64,000 nucleotides of DNA from SIG440 sp045631525 (GCA_045631525.1 JAZQUY010000002.1:62001-126000), one strand, 5' to 3'. Shown: positions 16,362 to 26,339, numbered from the stretch's first letter. A program made the numbers and translations. Notes: a model not told the origin generated them from the letters alone.

Positions 16362-17810
16362 ATGTTATTATCTCAGCTGCTAACTGATGTGGAAATACTA
16401 AATGCATGGGGAAACATCGATGTGAAAATTTCTGGAGTTGCTTTTAACTCTCAGGCAGTAAAACCCGGCGATGTGTTTGTGTGTATAAAGGGCTTCAAAA
16501 CTGACGGTCACGATTATGCAGAGGATGCGCTTGAGAAAGGTGCGGTTGCGATAGTAGCAGGAAAACCGTTGCCTGATACTGCAGCTACCACTGTTGTGGT
16601 TAAAGATACCCGATATGCCCTTTCGTGTATTGCGGCGGCTTTTTATGACCATCCTTATAAAAGATTCCGGCTTATAGGCGTAACAGGCACAAATGGCAAA
16701 ACCACAACAACTTATCTTGTGAAATCAATTCTTGAAAGCTGTGGCGAGACTGTGGGACTTATTGGTACAAACCAGAATATGATAGGCAACAAGATAATTC
16801 CCTCACACCATACAACTCCTGATGCTCTGGAACTGATGCGGCTTTTTGACCAGATGGCAAATGAGGGTGTGGATACGGTCGTTATGGAGGTTTCATCTCA
16901 CTCACTTGCACTGGACAGAGTGGCGTGCTGTGAATTTGATATTGGTGCATTCACCAATGTGACTCAGGATCACCTTGATTTCCACATTACTATGGAAAAC
17001 TATACAAATGCAAAGGCGCAGCTTTTCAAAAAATGTCGCAAGGGTGTTTTCAATATTGACGATGGCGCTTTTGAAGCGTTGAGTAAAAATGCTGCTTGTG
17101 ATGTTTTAACATACAGTACAAAAAACGACTGTGATTTAAAGGCGGAGGACATTGAATATCGTGCAACAGGTGTGGAGTTTGACCTTGTTTGTGAAAAGGC
17201 ACGTGAAAGGGTTACACTATCTATACCGGGCGGATTTTCGGTGTATAATGCATTGACTGCTGCCGGATGTTGTCTTGCAGCTGGTCTGTCTCTTGAGGAT
17301 ATTTCAAATGGATTGAGGTCAGCGAAAGGGGTAAAGGGTAGAATTGAGGTTGTGGAGACAAACACAGATTATACAGTGATAATTGACTATGCCCATACAC
17401 CTGATGGACTTTATAATATTTTAAGTGCTATACGCGGTTTTGCAAAAGGCAGAATTGTTACCCTCTTTGGATGCGGCGGTGACCGTGACAAGACAAAGAG
17501 ACCTCAGATGGGAAAAATTGCCGGTGAAATGTCGGATTTCTGCATAGTGACAAGTGACAATCCAAGGAGTGAAGAGCCAAAGGCGATAATCGAGGATATA
17601 CTTGTGGGACTTAAGGAAACTGATTGTCGGTATGCCGTTGTTGAAAACCGATTCGAGGCTATTGAATTTGCTATTGACAATGCAAAGCCTGATGATATAA
17701 TTCTCCTTGCGGGCAAAGGCCATGAGCCTTATCAGATACTCAAGGACAGAACTATTGTGTTTGACGAAAGAGAGATAGTTTTAAAGCTTATTGATTCATC
17801 TGAGGCTTAA
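16362..17810 (+). CDS. murE: UDP-MurNAc-tripeptide synthetase MurE
   Basis: MurE adds the third amino acid of the peptidoglycan stem. The 482-residue enzyme has the ATP-binding motif GTNGKTTTTY near residue 107 and ends with a KGHEPYQ stretch. The selectivity motif is DNPRSE, the form found in meso-diaminopimelate ligases, so the wall is predicted to be mDAP-type. The start ATG 16362 lies 7 bases after GGAGG; an ATG at 16338 lies upstream of that SD. Confidence 0.96.
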   Translation: MLLSQLLTDVEILNAWGNIDVKISGVAFNSQAVKPGDVFVCIKGFKTDGHDYAEDALEKGAVAIVAGKPLPDTAATTVVVKDTRYALSCIAAAFYDHPYKRFRLIGVTGTNGKTTTTYLVKSILESCGETVGLIGTNQNMIGNKIIPSHHTTPDALELMRLFDQMANEGVDTVVMEVSSHSLALDRVACCEFDIGAFTNVTQDHLDFHITMENYTNAKAQLFKKCRKGVFNIDDGAFEALSKNAACDVLTYSTKNDCDLKAEDIEYRATGVEFDLVCEKARERVTLSIPGGFSVYNALTAAGCCLAAGLSLEDISNGLRSAKGVKGRIEVVETNTDYTVIIDYAHTPDGLYNILSAIRGFAKGRIVTLFGCGGDRDKTKRPQMGKIAGEMSDFCIVTSDNPRSEEPKAIIEDILVGLKETDCRYAVVENRFEAIEFAIDNAKPDDIILLAGKGHEPYQILKDRTIVFDEREIVLKLIDSSEA

Positions 17811-17824
17811 GGAGAGTGATTGAT

Positions 17825-19231
17825 GTGGAAAATATCCTGACAATAAAGCAGCTTGAAATGGCATGCGGAGGAAGAGCAGAAAACTGCGATAGCGAAAAAG
17901 GTGCAGCAGATATTGTTACTGACAGCAGAAAAATTACTCAAGGCTCTGTTTTTGTCGCACTTCGTGGGGAAAAATTTGATGGACACAATTTTGCAGGTCA
18001 AGCCATTGAAAAAGGTGCAGTATGCTCTATTGTGGATGAAAGCTTTGACAACAAAGAGAACATTCCGGTGATAGTTGTGGAGGACACATACAAGGCACTT
18101 CGGGACGCGGCAAAATATTATCGTGATAAGTTTTTGATTCCGTCAGTTGCTATAACGGGAAGTGTTGGAAAAACCAGTACCAAAGATATGGTTTATTGTG
18201 TGCTGAGCAACAAATACAAAGTGCTTAAAACAGAGGGAAATTTCAATAATGAAATAGGACTTCCCCTTACAGCATTCAGGCTTTCATCCGACGATGAGCT
18301 TGCCATTTTTGAAATGGGAATGAGTTCTTTTGGTGAAATCTCGCGACTTACGGAGATTGCATCGCCTGAAACCGCTATAATAACGAATATAGGTTTTTCA
18401 CATATAGAGCATTTAGGCTCAAGAGAAAATATTCTTAAGGCAAAGCTTGAAGTGCTTGAGGGAATGTCAGAAACAGACGGAACTGTTATACTGAACGGCG
18501 ATGACCCGTATTTGAACAGTGTGGTGGGGACACTGCCTTTTGAGACCCTCACCTATGGAATTGATAACAAAAACTGCGATATTGTTGCTGAAAATATCAA
18601 AAAATCTTCTGACAGTATAACCTTTGATGTTCAGCTTGACGGAACCGTGTATAATATACGGATAAATGCTCCAGGAGTTCATCATGTTTATAATGCATTG
18701 GCAGCTACCTTAGCCGGAATGAAGTATAATATGTCAATGGAACAAATCATTGAGGGAATAGGGAAATTTGTACCTCAGGGTATGAGACAAAATATTGAAA
18801 CCCTTAATAATTTCAGGATAATAAGGGATTGCTATAACGCGAGTCCTACATCTATGAAATCGGGGCTTGAAGTTTTGGCGGTGACTATGCCAAAGAATAT
18901 GAAAAGTCCTTACAGAAGGGTTGCTGTTCTCGGTGACATGCTGGAACTTGGGGATTTTGCCCGTGATGCCCATATATCAGTGGGAGAATTGACCTGCGAC
19001 TATGATTTGGGATGTCTGATTGCCATTGGTGAAAACGCAGAATTTGTGGCAAAGGGAGCTATTGAAAAAGGCTTCAACTCATCAGAAATATATGTTTTTT
19101 ATGATAACAATGCCGCAAAGGCTCATATTATGGAAATATTAAAACCCAACGATGTTATTCTCTTCAAAGGATCACGGGGTATGCGGCTTGAAGAGATTGC
19201 AGATTTTATTTCGGAGCAGGATGCTCTTTAA
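17825..19231 (+). CDS. murF: UDP-MurNAc-pentapeptide synthetase MurF
   Basis: MurF adds D-Ala-D-Ala to complete the UDP-MurNAc-pentapeptide. The P-loop is GSVGKTSTKD near residue 111, followed by NFNNEIGLPLT, which is typical of MurF. I use GTG 17825, ten bases after AAGGAG; GTG 17816 overlaps that SD. The gene follows murE closely and precedes mraY, the standard order. Confidence 0.95.
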   Translation: MENILTIKQLEMACGGRAENCDSEKGAADIVTDSRKITQGSVFVALRGEKFDGHNFAGQAIEKGAVCSIVDESFDNKENIPVIVVEDTYKALRDAAKYYRDKFLIPSVAITGSVGKTSTKDMVYCVLSNKYKVLKTEGNFNNEIGLPLTAFRLSSDDELAIFEMGMSSFGEISRLTEIASPETAIITNIGFSHIEHLGSRENILKAKLEVLEGMSETDGTVILNGDDPYLNSVVGTLPFETLTYGIDNKNCDIVAENIKKSSDSITFDVQLDGTVYNIRINAPGVHHVYNALAATLAGMKYNMSMEQIIEGIGKFVPQGMRQNIETLNNFRIIRDCYNASPTSMKSGLEVLAVTMPKNMKSPYRRVAVLGDMLELGDFARDAHISVGELTCDYDLGCLIAIGENAEFVAKGAIEKGFNSSEIYVFYDNNAAKAHIMEILKPNDVILFKGSRGMRLEEIADFISEQDAL

Positions 19232-19266
19232 CAACCACAGAAAACAGTTTTAGTGAGGTTTTTTAA

Positions 19267-20253
19267 ATGATTAAAGCTATTACAGTTGCATTGATTTCGT
19301 TTATTTTTGCGGCAATTCTTGGAATTTTTCTAATTCCGCTTTTGCACAGACTCAAATTCGGACAGGAAATAAGGGAGGAAGGTCCAAAGTGGCACCAGAA
19401 GAAATCAGGAACACCAACAATGGGTGGAATTATATTCATAGCCGCATCTGTTATTTCGTCCGCCATCGGCACATTTCTTTTTGGCATAAATCGCGATGTG
19501 GCAGATATAAAGGCGCTCATAAGCCTTTTGGGAATATCCTTGGGCTTTGGCATTGTGGGATTTCTTGATGACTACATAAAGGTGATTCTCAAACGAAATC
19601 TTGGACTTCGTGCTGGACAGAAGTTTTCGCTGCAGTTTCTTGTGGCACTGATTTCGGCTGTATGGATGGTGGCGGGCGGCATTGTAAACACAGAAATCGC
19701 TATCCCTTTTTTGAGTCTCAGTGTGGACTTGGGATATATAGCCTATATCCCGTTTGTTATTCTGGTTATGCTTGCGGCGGTCAACAGTGTAAATCTCACG
19801 GATGGACTTGATGGTCTTGCAACTTGTATAACCTTGGTCATATGTGTTTTCTATTGCATTGTGTCGACTGTTTCAAAGAACGGTCCTTTGGCGCTTTTCA
19901 GTGCAATTTTAATAGGCGGTCTTTTGGGATTTTTGCTTTATAACAAATTTCCGGCAAAAGTGTTTATGGGTGACACCGGCTCGCTTTTCCTGGGTGGAGC
20001 AGTTTCGGCGATGGCAATTTATATAAAAAATCCTTTGCTTTTGCTCGTTGTGGGTCTTGTGTATGTGATAGAAGCCTTGTCGGTTATTATTCAGGTGACT
20101 TGGTTCAAAAAAACAGGAAAAAGAATATTTAAAATGAGCCCTATCCATCATCATTTTGAAATGTGCGGATGGAGTGAGGTGAAAATAGTTACAGTTTTTT
20201 CGGCTGTTACAGCGGCTCTTTGCATTTTGGGATTGGCTGCAACAGGAATTTAA
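19267..20253 (+). CDS. mraY: Phospho-MurNAc-pentapeptide transferase MraY
   Basis: MraY makes lipid I by joining UDP-MurNAc-pentapeptide to undecaprenyl phosphate in the membrane. The 328-residue protein has about ten membrane segments. It carries the family motifs GTPTMGG near residue 48, DDYIKV near residue 100, NLTDGLDGLA near 178 and HHHFE near 296. In most Firmicutes murD follows; here ftsW follows directly. Confidence 0.96.
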   Translation: MIKAITVALISFIFAAILGIFLIPLLHRLKFGQEIREEGPKWHQKKSGTPTMGGIIFIAASVISSAIGTFLFGINRDVADIKALISLLGISLGFGIVGFLDDYIKVILKRNLGLRAGQKFSLQFLVALISAVWMVAGGIVNTEIAIPFLSLSVDLGYIAYIPFVILVMLAAVNSVNLTDGLDGLATCITLVICVFYCIVSTVSKNGPLALFSAILIGGLLGFLLYNKFPAKVFMGDTGSLFLGGAVSAMAIYIKNPLLLLVVGLVYVIEALSVIIQVTWFKKTGKRIFKMSPIHHHFEMCGWSEVKIVTVFSAVTAALCILGLAATGI

Positions 20254-20286
20254 AAACAGGAAAATTGGCGGAAAGGATGGCTGCAT

Positions 20287-21474
20287 ATGAAGCGGGTACA
20301 AAGAAGAAAAAGTGGACAAAAAACAAATAGCTCTGCTAAAACCTTAGCTGCGTCAAAGCTTGGCAACCTGGTAACTGCGACAAAGGGCGTTGATATGCAG
20401 TTTTTGGTTGCGGTTTATATTCTGCTTGCCTTTGGGCTTCTTATGGTGCTCAGTGCCAGCAGCCCTATTGCTTATGCAAGTGAGGCAACCAACCATGACA
20501 GCTTTTACTATTTCAAAAAGCAGTTTCTGTGGGCAATCCTTGGAAGCATAGGCATGTTTGCAGCGGCAAATTATGATTATCAAAAAATGAAAAAGCTTGC
20601 CTTTCCGGCTCTTTGCATTAGTGTTCTTTTGCTTCTTTTGGTGTTGGTGCCGGGGATAGGAAGAAAAATCAACGATGCAAGGCGTTGGATTTATATTGGT
20701 CCAATAAACTTTCAGCCGTCAGAGGTTGCGAAGATTGCCATGATTGTATTTTTCTCATACAGTCTTTCGAAAAATCATAAAGAACTGAAAAATTTCAGTG
20801 TATTCTTACTGTATATAGCGATAATAGGGGTTGTGGCAGTGATAATTATGATGGAGCCTCATTTTAGTTGTACAATGCTGATAGTTGCAACATCGGTAAT
20901 TCTTATGTTTGTTGCGGGGGCAAAAATTAGGCACTTTTTGGTGTTGTGCCTGCCGGTTATTCCGGTGCTTGGACTTGTAATTATTAAGTCTCCATACCGA
21001 CTTGCCAGAGTTCTTTCGTTTCTTGACCCTTTTGAGGACATACAGGGTGCGGGCTGGCAGATTGTTCAGTCTCTTTATGCCATAGGCTCGGGCGGGATTT
21101 TTGGTGCAGGGCTTGGTCAAAGCCGTCAGAAATATCTGAACATTCCGGAACCACAAAATGACTTTATATTCGCTATTCTTGCAGAGGAGTTTGGACTTCT
21201 GGGGGCAATTCTTGTGTCGGTTATGTTCATTTTTCTTATAGCAAGAGGTGTAAAAATTGCACTTCGTGCCCCTGACCTTTTCGGAACATTGCTCACAACG
21301 GGAATAGTTGCTATGATTGCAATTCAGGCACTTGTGAATATTGCGGTTGTTACATCATCAATACCTGTTACGGGTATGCCGCTTCCGTTTTTCAGTTATG
21401 GCGGTACGGCACTTGCTATTACTATGACAGAGATGGGAATTGTGCTGAACGTGTCAAAACACGCAAAGATTTAA
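20287..21474 (+). CDS. ftsW: Peptidoglycan glycosyltransferase FtsW/SpoVE
   Basis: This 395-residue SEDS-family protein polymerises lipid II at the septum together with the class B PBP encoded upstream. It has a basic N-terminal tail of about 37 residues, about ten membrane segments, and family motifs RWIYIGPINFQPSE (near 136) and GMPLPFFSYGG near the end. The position between mraY and murG supports FtsW or its sporulation paralogue SpoVE. Confidence 0.95.
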   Translation: MKRVQRRKSGQKTNSSAKTLAASKLGNLVTATKGVDMQFLVAVYILLAFGLLMVLSASSPIAYASEATNHDSFYYFKKQFLWAILGSIGMFAAANYDYQKMKKLAFPALCISVLLLLLVLVPGIGRKINDARRWIYIGPINFQPSEVAKIAMIVFFSYSLSKNHKELKNFSVFLLYIAIIGVVAVIIMMEPHFSCTMLIVATSVILMFVAGAKIRHFLVLCLPVIPVLGLVIIKSPYRLARVLSFLDPFEDIQGAGWQIVQSLYAIGSGGIFGAGLGQSRQKYLNIPEPQNDFIFAILAEEFGLLGAILVSVMFIFLIARGVKIALRAPDLFGTLLTTGIVAMIAIQALVNIAVVTSSIPVTGMPLPFFSYGGTALAITMTEMGIVLNVSKHAKI

Positions 21475-21490
21475 ATTCAGATTGGATATG

Positions 21491-21523
21491 AAGGCTTAAA
21501 ACAGCGGATAGCGTTTAAGCCTT
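21491..21523 (+). promoter_or_regulatory. Hairpin between ftsW and murG
   Basis: AAGGCTTAAA (21491-21500) and TTTAAGCCTT (21514-21523) form a perfect 10-bp inverted repeat with a 13-base loop. It is followed by AACCATTTTAAT rather than a clean T-run, so partial termination or mRNA processing is possible. Confidence 0.5.
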
Positions 21524-21552
21524 TAACCATTTTAATAAAAAGGAGACTTTCT

Positions 21553-22665
21553 ATGAGAATTCTGTTTGTCGGTGGCGGAACTGCAGGGCATATCAACCCT
21601 GCTATTGCTGTTGCAAATTATATAAAAGAAAAAGACCCAAAGGCTGAAATCCTTTTTGTGGGAACAAAACAGGGAATGGAGAGCACCCTTGTGCCCAAGC
21701 AGGGCTATGAAATCCAGTTTATAAAAATTCACGGCTTCAAAAGGAGCATTAGTCTTAAAAATATCAAGACAGTAGCAGAAATTTTTGATGGAGTAAGACG
21801 TGCAAAAAAAATAATAAAAGATTTCCGTCCTGATGTTGTTATGGGAACGGGCGGATATGTTACGGGTCCGGTTCTTCTTGCGGCAGCACTTATGAAAATC
21901 CCAACCCTTGTTCATGAGGCAAATGCTTATCCTGGGGTCACAATAAGGCTTTTGTCAAGGGTTTCGGATGTGGTGGCACTCAGTATGGAAGAGGCGGCAA
22001 AGTTTATACCAAAGGCTAAAAGGATTGAAATTACCGGAAATCCGGTGCGACCATCGATTCTTGCTTGTGATAAAAAAACTGCCAGAGAAAAACTTGGGCT
22101 TTCTGACAAAAAGGTTATTCTTATATTCGGCGGAAGTCTTGGTGCGGCAAAGATAAATTCAGTATGCTGTGACTGGATTTCTTCTGTGGCTAATGGCGAA
22201 AAATATCATATACTGATGTCCACCGGAAAAAATAATCAGTATGAAAAGGTGATTGAGAGATTCAAAGAAAATGGCATAGACTTGGGGAAATATCCTATGC
22301 TTAAAGTTTCTGAATACATTTATGATATGGACCTTGCACTGAATGCAGCAGACCTTATTATTGCCCGTTCAGGAGGCTCGGTGAGCGAAATGACGGCGCT
22401 GGGAAAAGCGGCTATACTTGTTCCCTCACCTTATGTTGCGGGAAATCATCAGCTTCACAATGCCCGTGCTGTCGAGCGTTCAGGCGGTGCGATGGTGATT
22501 ACTGAAGATGAGCTGACCAAAGAAAGACTTGGAGATGCGGTGACACAAATTATAGAGAATGACGATTTGCTACAAGAGATGAGCGAAAAATCAAAAAGTA
22601 TAGGAATAGTGGATTCTGCCGACAGAATTTACAAAATCCTTAGAGAAATTGCGAAAATAAAATAA
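21553..22665 (+). CDS. murG: UDP-GlcNAc:lipid I N-acetylglucosaminyltransferase MurG
   Basis: MurG converts lipid I to lipid II on the inner face of the membrane. The 370-residue GT-B protein has the N-terminal GGGTAGHINPA motif, VMGTGGYVTGPV near residue 96 and the UDP-GlcNAc-binding ARSGGSVSEMTALG region near 274. SD AAAAGGAG precedes ATG. Confidence 0.97.
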   Translation: MRILFVGGGTAGHINPAIAVANYIKEKDPKAEILFVGTKQGMESTLVPKQGYEIQFIKIHGFKRSISLKNIKTVAEIFDGVRRAKKIIKDFRPDVVMGTGGYVTGPVLLAAALMKIPTLVHEANAYPGVTIRLLSRVSDVVALSMEEAAKFIPKAKRIEITGNPVRPSILACDKKTAREKLGLSDKKVILIFGGSLGAAKINSVCCDWISSVANGEKYHILMSTGKNNQYEKVIERFKENGIDLGKYPMLKVSEYIYDMDLALNAADLIIARSGGSVSEMTALGKAAILVPSPYVAGNHQLHNARAVERSGGAMVITEDELTKERLGDAVTQIIENDDLLQEMSEKSKSIGIVDSADRIYKILREIAKIK

Positions 22666-22724
22666 AGCACACCAACACCTTTTTTCGTGCTTTACATAGT
22701 ATGTAGGTATGAGGAGGTGTTACG

Positions 22725-23975
22725 GTGAGCAAGATTACAATTTGCGGCGGGAGAAAGCTCGACGGTGAAGTCAATGTTCAGGGGTCAAAAAATGCAGTTT
22801 TGCCCATTCTTGCCGCAACTGTCCTAAGTGAAGAAGAATGCATTGTACATAACTGTCCCGACCTTGCCGATACCCGTTCAGGGTTTGAAATAATAAGACA
22901 GCTTGGTGGAAAGGCGAGTTTTTGTGACCATACTGCAGTTATCAAAATCGAAAATATGAAGCGTCACGAAATTTCGGGCGAGCTTATGTGCAGTATGCGG
23001 TCGTCAGTTTTGTTTCTGGGACCTATTATCTCTCGATGCGGTCAGGCTGTTATTTCATATCCAGGGGGCTGTGCCATAGGTCTTCGCCCCATAGACCTGC
23101 ATCTTAAAGCATTTAAAGAACTTGGCGTGAAAATTGAAGAAGTGGGGGGATATATTTATTGCAAAGCAGACAGAATAAGGCCTGCAACGGTGAATCTTTT
23201 GTTCCCCAGTGTCGGTGCGACAGAAAACATTATGCTTCTTGCGGCAGTGTCCCGGGGCGAAACAATGATAGTAAATGCGGCGCGGGAGCCAGAGATTGTG
23301 GATCTGCAAAATTTCCTGAACAGGATGGGGGCAAAAATTTCTGGGGCAGGAACAGAAATAATTCGTATAATAGGTGTTGAAAAATTAAAAAAAGTGGAGT
23401 ATAATATAATTTCGGACCGTATTTTTGCAACAACTTGTGCGTGTGCGGCGGCTTGTTGCGGCGGAGACGTTGTGCTTCGAAATATGGAGCCCGGGCATAT
23501 AAGGCTTATTATTTCAATGCTAAAAGACTCTGGATGCATTGTTACAAGTGGAAAAAATCATGTGCGTATTCAGAGCAGTGAACGGCTTTTGGGACTTGGG
23601 AAGATTATGACATCGCCATATCCGGGGTTCCCCACGGACGCTCAGGCACTTTTTATGTCAGCACTTGCCACAGCAGACGGAACAACTGTTTTTGTTGAAA
23701 ATATATTTGAGAGCAGATATAAGCACGTGTCAGAGCTTATCAAAATGGGTGCTGACATAATAGTCGACGGAAGACTCGCGGCTGTTACCGGTTGCAACTA
23801 TATTCAGGGTGCAAAGATTTGTGCCGGCGACTTGCGGGGCGGTGCGGCGTTGGTTATTGCGGGGCTTTCCGCCATTGGTGACACTGAAATAACGGGAATT
23901 GAACATATTGACAGAGGTTATGAACGGATAGAAGATGTTTTTTCGGCGCTTGGCGCGTCAATAAAGCGAAAATAA
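22725..23975 (+). CDS. murA: UDP-GlcNAc 1-carboxyvinyltransferase MurA
   Basis: MurA performs the first committed step of peptidoglycan synthesis, adding enolpyruvate to UDP-GlcNAc. The 416-residue enzyme has the KN substrate pair in QGSKNAVLP near residue 20 and the catalytic Cys116 in PGGCAIGLRP, the usual fosfomycin target. The start is GTG 22725 after GGAGGTG. An 8-bp inverted repeat (22663-22670 with 22687-22694) lies between murG and this gene. Confidence 0.96.
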   Translation: MSKITICGGRKLDGEVNVQGSKNAVLPILAATVLSEEECIVHNCPDLADTRSGFEIIRQLGGKASFCDHTAVIKIENMKRHEISGELMCSMRSSVLFLGPIISRCGQAVISYPGGCAIGLRPIDLHLKAFKELGVKIEEVGGYIYCKADRIRPATVNLLFPSVGATENIMLLAAVSRGETMIVNAAREPEIVDLQNFLNRMGAKISGAGTEIIRIIGVEKLKKVEYNIISDRIFATTCACAAACCGGDVVLRNMEPGHIRLIISMLKDSGCIVTSGKNHVRIQSSERLLGLGKIMTSPYPGFPTDAQALFMSALATADGTTVFVENIFESRYKHVSELIKMGADIIVDGRLAAVTGCNYIQGAKICAGDLRGGAALVIAGLSAIGDTEITGIEHIDRGYERIEDVFSALGASIKRK

Positions 23976-23982
23976 AAGCTTA

Positions 23983-24002
23983 GCCATGCGATTTAGCATG
24001 GC
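23983..24002 (+). promoter_or_regulatory. Hairpin between murA and divIB
   Basis: GCCATGC (23983-23989) and GCATGGC (23996-24002) are a perfect 7-bp inverted repeat with loop GATTTA. There is no T-run after it. It is another intercistronic hairpin of the kind seen before murG and the vertex gene. Confidence 0.45.
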
Positions 24003-24046
24003 GTAGAGCAAAAGGACAAGCTATTTCAAGGAAAGGGGGGCGCAAC

Positions 24047-24994
24047 ATGAAAATTGTGAGAAAAAAGAAAGTTAAAAAATCGGCAGAAAATGAGGCTCAA
24101 AACAATGAGCTTGAACAAAAGAAACGAAAGCTTATGAAAGAAAAACGAAAAAAACGCAGAAAAAGAAGATTTATTGTTTTTGTGTTTTTATCTGTCTGCA
24201 TAGGGATAATTGTTGCGGTCCTCAAAGCACCTTTTTTCAATATACAAGCGGTTTATTCGGTGGGTCAGTCACAAATGACCGAAAGTGAAATCCTGGAGAT
24301 TGCCCAGATAAAAACAGGGGTGAATATTTTCAGTACAAATTTGAAAATCGCACAAAGACGGCTTGATTCCAATGCTGAAATAGAGGAAGCCATTGTCAGA
24401 AGAATTTTTCCCAACAAGATAAAGATTTCGGTGAAAGAGGCGAAACCTATTGCCTACATAAAAAAGAATGACAAGTTTCTTTTTATTGACGGATGGGGAA
24501 AAATAATAAAGGTTCTCGGGGTCGATGACGAAGAAAAACCAATTGCACCCGAACTTTTCGGTGTCGAGGCAGTGTCCGAAATTCCAGGTGAGTATTTTGC
24601 TGCGGTCGGTGACTCAAGAGCCGAGGTGCTTTTTGATTGTTTGCCGACGCTCTCTGAAACGGGACTTTTGGAAAAACTGAATTATATAAGTCTTGCGGAC
24701 CTTTCTGATATACATCTTGATTATGAAAACAGACTTTATATGATGCTTGGGAGCTATGAAAACATAGATTACAAACTGAAATTTGTGAAAAAAGTAATTG
24801 ACGATAATATCTCCGAGTATGAAAAAGCGCTTCTTGACTATCGGGGTGAAAAGCTTTATGTAGGAAGACGGGAAACGCCTGAGGAAACGGCGGCACTTGA
24901 AGAGGCGAAGAAAACAGATGCTGAAAAAGAAGAGGCAACTGATGAAAATGGTGTAAGCGGAGATGCAGAGAACGCAGAAAAGACCGTTGAATAA
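24047..24994 (+). CDS. divIB: Cell division protein DivIB/FtsQ
   Basis: The 315-residue protein has a strongly basic cytoplasmic N-terminus (about 45 residues), one membrane segment (about 44-62), a POTRA domain (FFNIQAVYSVGQSQMTESEI onward) and an FtsQ-type beta domain. The last 45 residues are rich in Glu and Ala. It belongs to the divisome complex with FtsL and DivIC. SD AAAGGGGGG precedes ATG. Confidence 0.92.
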   Translation: MKIVRKKKVKKSAENEAQNNELEQKKRKLMKEKRKKRRKRRFIVFVFLSVCIGIIVAVLKAPFFNIQAVYSVGQSQMTESEILEIAQIKTGVNIFSTNLKIAQRRLDSNAEIEEAIVRRIFPNKIKISVKEAKPIAYIKKNDKFLFIDGWGKIIKVLGVDDEEKPIAPELFGVEAVSEIPGEYFAAVGDSRAEVLFDCLPTLSETGLLEKLNYISLADLSDIHLDYENRLYMMLGSYENIDYKLKFVKKVIDDNISEYEKALLDYRGEKLYVGRRETPEETAALEEAKKTDAEKEEATDENGVSGDAENAEKTVE

Positions 24995-25017
24995 ATTTTG
25001 ATAAAGAGGAAAAGAAA

Positions 25018-25767
25018 ATGGAATGGAATAAAAAACAAAAGTTTCAGATTGCTATGGCAATAATGGTGTTTGCTCTTGTGTTTGCAATAACCTGGCAGAT
25101 AAAAGGCGTAAGAAAAACCAATGCCGTAGAAAGCCAGATTTCAAACAGAGTGGAAACACTTCAACAGGATTATAAGGCAGAGCTTGACAAAAATGAAGAT
25201 TTGCTGCAGCAGGTTCTGGAGCTTCAGAATGATTTGGCAAAATACAGAGAACAGATTACTGAAAGCGGCGGTGCGGCAAAAATTCTGAAAGAGGAGCTTA
25301 ATCGTGCAGAAACCATGGCGGGGTTTACTGATGTGACGGGTAGCGGAATTGTCGTTGTTATAAAGGACGGCTCAGGACAAAAGGCGGATTCTCCGCTGTA
25401 TAGCGACGGATATGGCATTGTACACGACACATATCTTTTGACTATACTCAATGAACTTCGTGCGGCAGGGGCAGAGGCGCTCTCAATCAACGATGAAAGA
25501 ATACTCGCCACCAGTGAAATACGTTGTGCAGGGCCCACTGTGAGCATAAACAACACGAAACTTGCGGCACCTTTTGAGGTTAAGGTTATAGGAAACCCCG
25601 ATACCCTTGAAAACGCGTTGAGAATGCCCGGCGGTGCTGTTGATGAAGCAGGGTTTTATGGTATTGATATCACAATAAAAAAGAGTAACAAGCTTATGAT
25701 AAAAAAATATACAGGGGCAGGCAGCTTTAAATATGCCCAGACAATTCAGCCGGAGGTGACCGAATAA
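25018..25767 (+). CDS. DUF881 membrane protein (YlxW/YlxX-like)
   Basis: The 249-residue protein has one N-terminal membrane segment (about 9-25), a coiled coil (about 37-85) and an extracellular DUF881 domain containing DGYGIVHDTYLLTILNELR near residue 123. Homologues ylxW and ylxX lie between divIB and sbp in Bacillus, and this gene has the same place. Their function is unknown beyond a link to division. The stop overlaps the next start by 1 base. Confidence 0.88.
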   Translation: MEWNKKQKFQIAMAIMVFALVFAITWQIKGVRKTNAVESQISNRVETLQQDYKAELDKNEDLLQQVLELQNDLAKYREQITESGGAAKILKEELNRAETMAGFTDVTGSGIVVVIKDGSGQKADSPLYSDGYGIVHDTYLLTILNELRAAGAEALSINDERILATSEIRCAGPTVSINNTKLAAPFEVKVIGNPDTLENALRMPGGAVDEAGFYGIDITIKKSNKLMIKKYTGAGSFKYAQTIQPEVTE

Positions 25768-26279
25768 TGATTTTTGCAGCAGCAGGGCTTCTTGGTATAC
25801 TTCTTGGCCTCTTGATACCTTACAATCTTTCGTCGGCAACGCTTCCTTATGTTGCGGTTGCCCTTGTGGCAGCACTTGATTCTGTGTTTGGTGCACTCCT
25901 TGCAAACCTCAATAAGAAGTTTAATTCCAACGTTTTTATGATGGGACTTGTTTCGAATGCAATTCTGGCGGTTTTGCTCACTTATGTAGGTGACCTGCTT
26001 GGTATTCAACTTGACTTTGCAGCTATTGTGGTGTTTGGTGTGAGAATATTCAACAATATGGCGGCAATAAGAAGGATAACTTTTGATATTTACTTTGAAA
26101 AAAGGACAAGAGAAAAAGAAAGGTTAAAGAGATTGGCACTTAAAGAGGCAACAACCGAAAGTGACATAAATGAGGGGGAAACCACCGAAGAAACAGAGTT
26201 TTCTGCCGAAGAAAAAACTCTGGAGGCGGAAGAAACTGACACAGAGGAAAATGAAAATAAGAAGACGGAAGAAAAATAG
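25767..26279 (+). CDS. Small basic protein Sbp-like (DUF1290) with acidic tail
   Basis: Residues 1-115 match the membrane protein Sbp of the division cluster, with three to four membrane segments and the PYVAVALVAALDSVFGA segment near residue 27. About 50 Glu/Thr-rich residues follow that Bacillus Sbp, which is about 120 residues, lacks. In Bacillus the next gene is ftsA; here ftsZ follows directly. Function is unknown. Confidence 0.85.
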   Translation: MIFAAAGLLGILLGLLIPYNLSSATLPYVAVALVAALDSVFGALLANLNKKFNSNVFMMGLVSNAILAVLLTYVGDLLGIQLDFAAIVVFGVRIFNNMAAIRRITFDIYFEKRTREKERLKRLALKEATTESDINEGETTEETEFSAEEKTLEAEETDTEENENKKTEEK

Positions 26280-26310
26280 CGTTAAGCTTCATAAAATAGG
26301 ATGTTTTCTC

Positions 26311-26339
26311 TTGACAGAATGAAAATTAAATGATAGAAT
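26311..26339 (+). promoter_or_regulatory. ftsZ promoter
   Basis: TTGACA (26311-26316), a 17-base spacer and TAGAAT (26334-26339) give a near-consensus promoter 140 bases before ftsZ. It leaves a long 5' leader (about 26346-26478) in which I see no clear regulatory fold. Confidence 0.8.
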
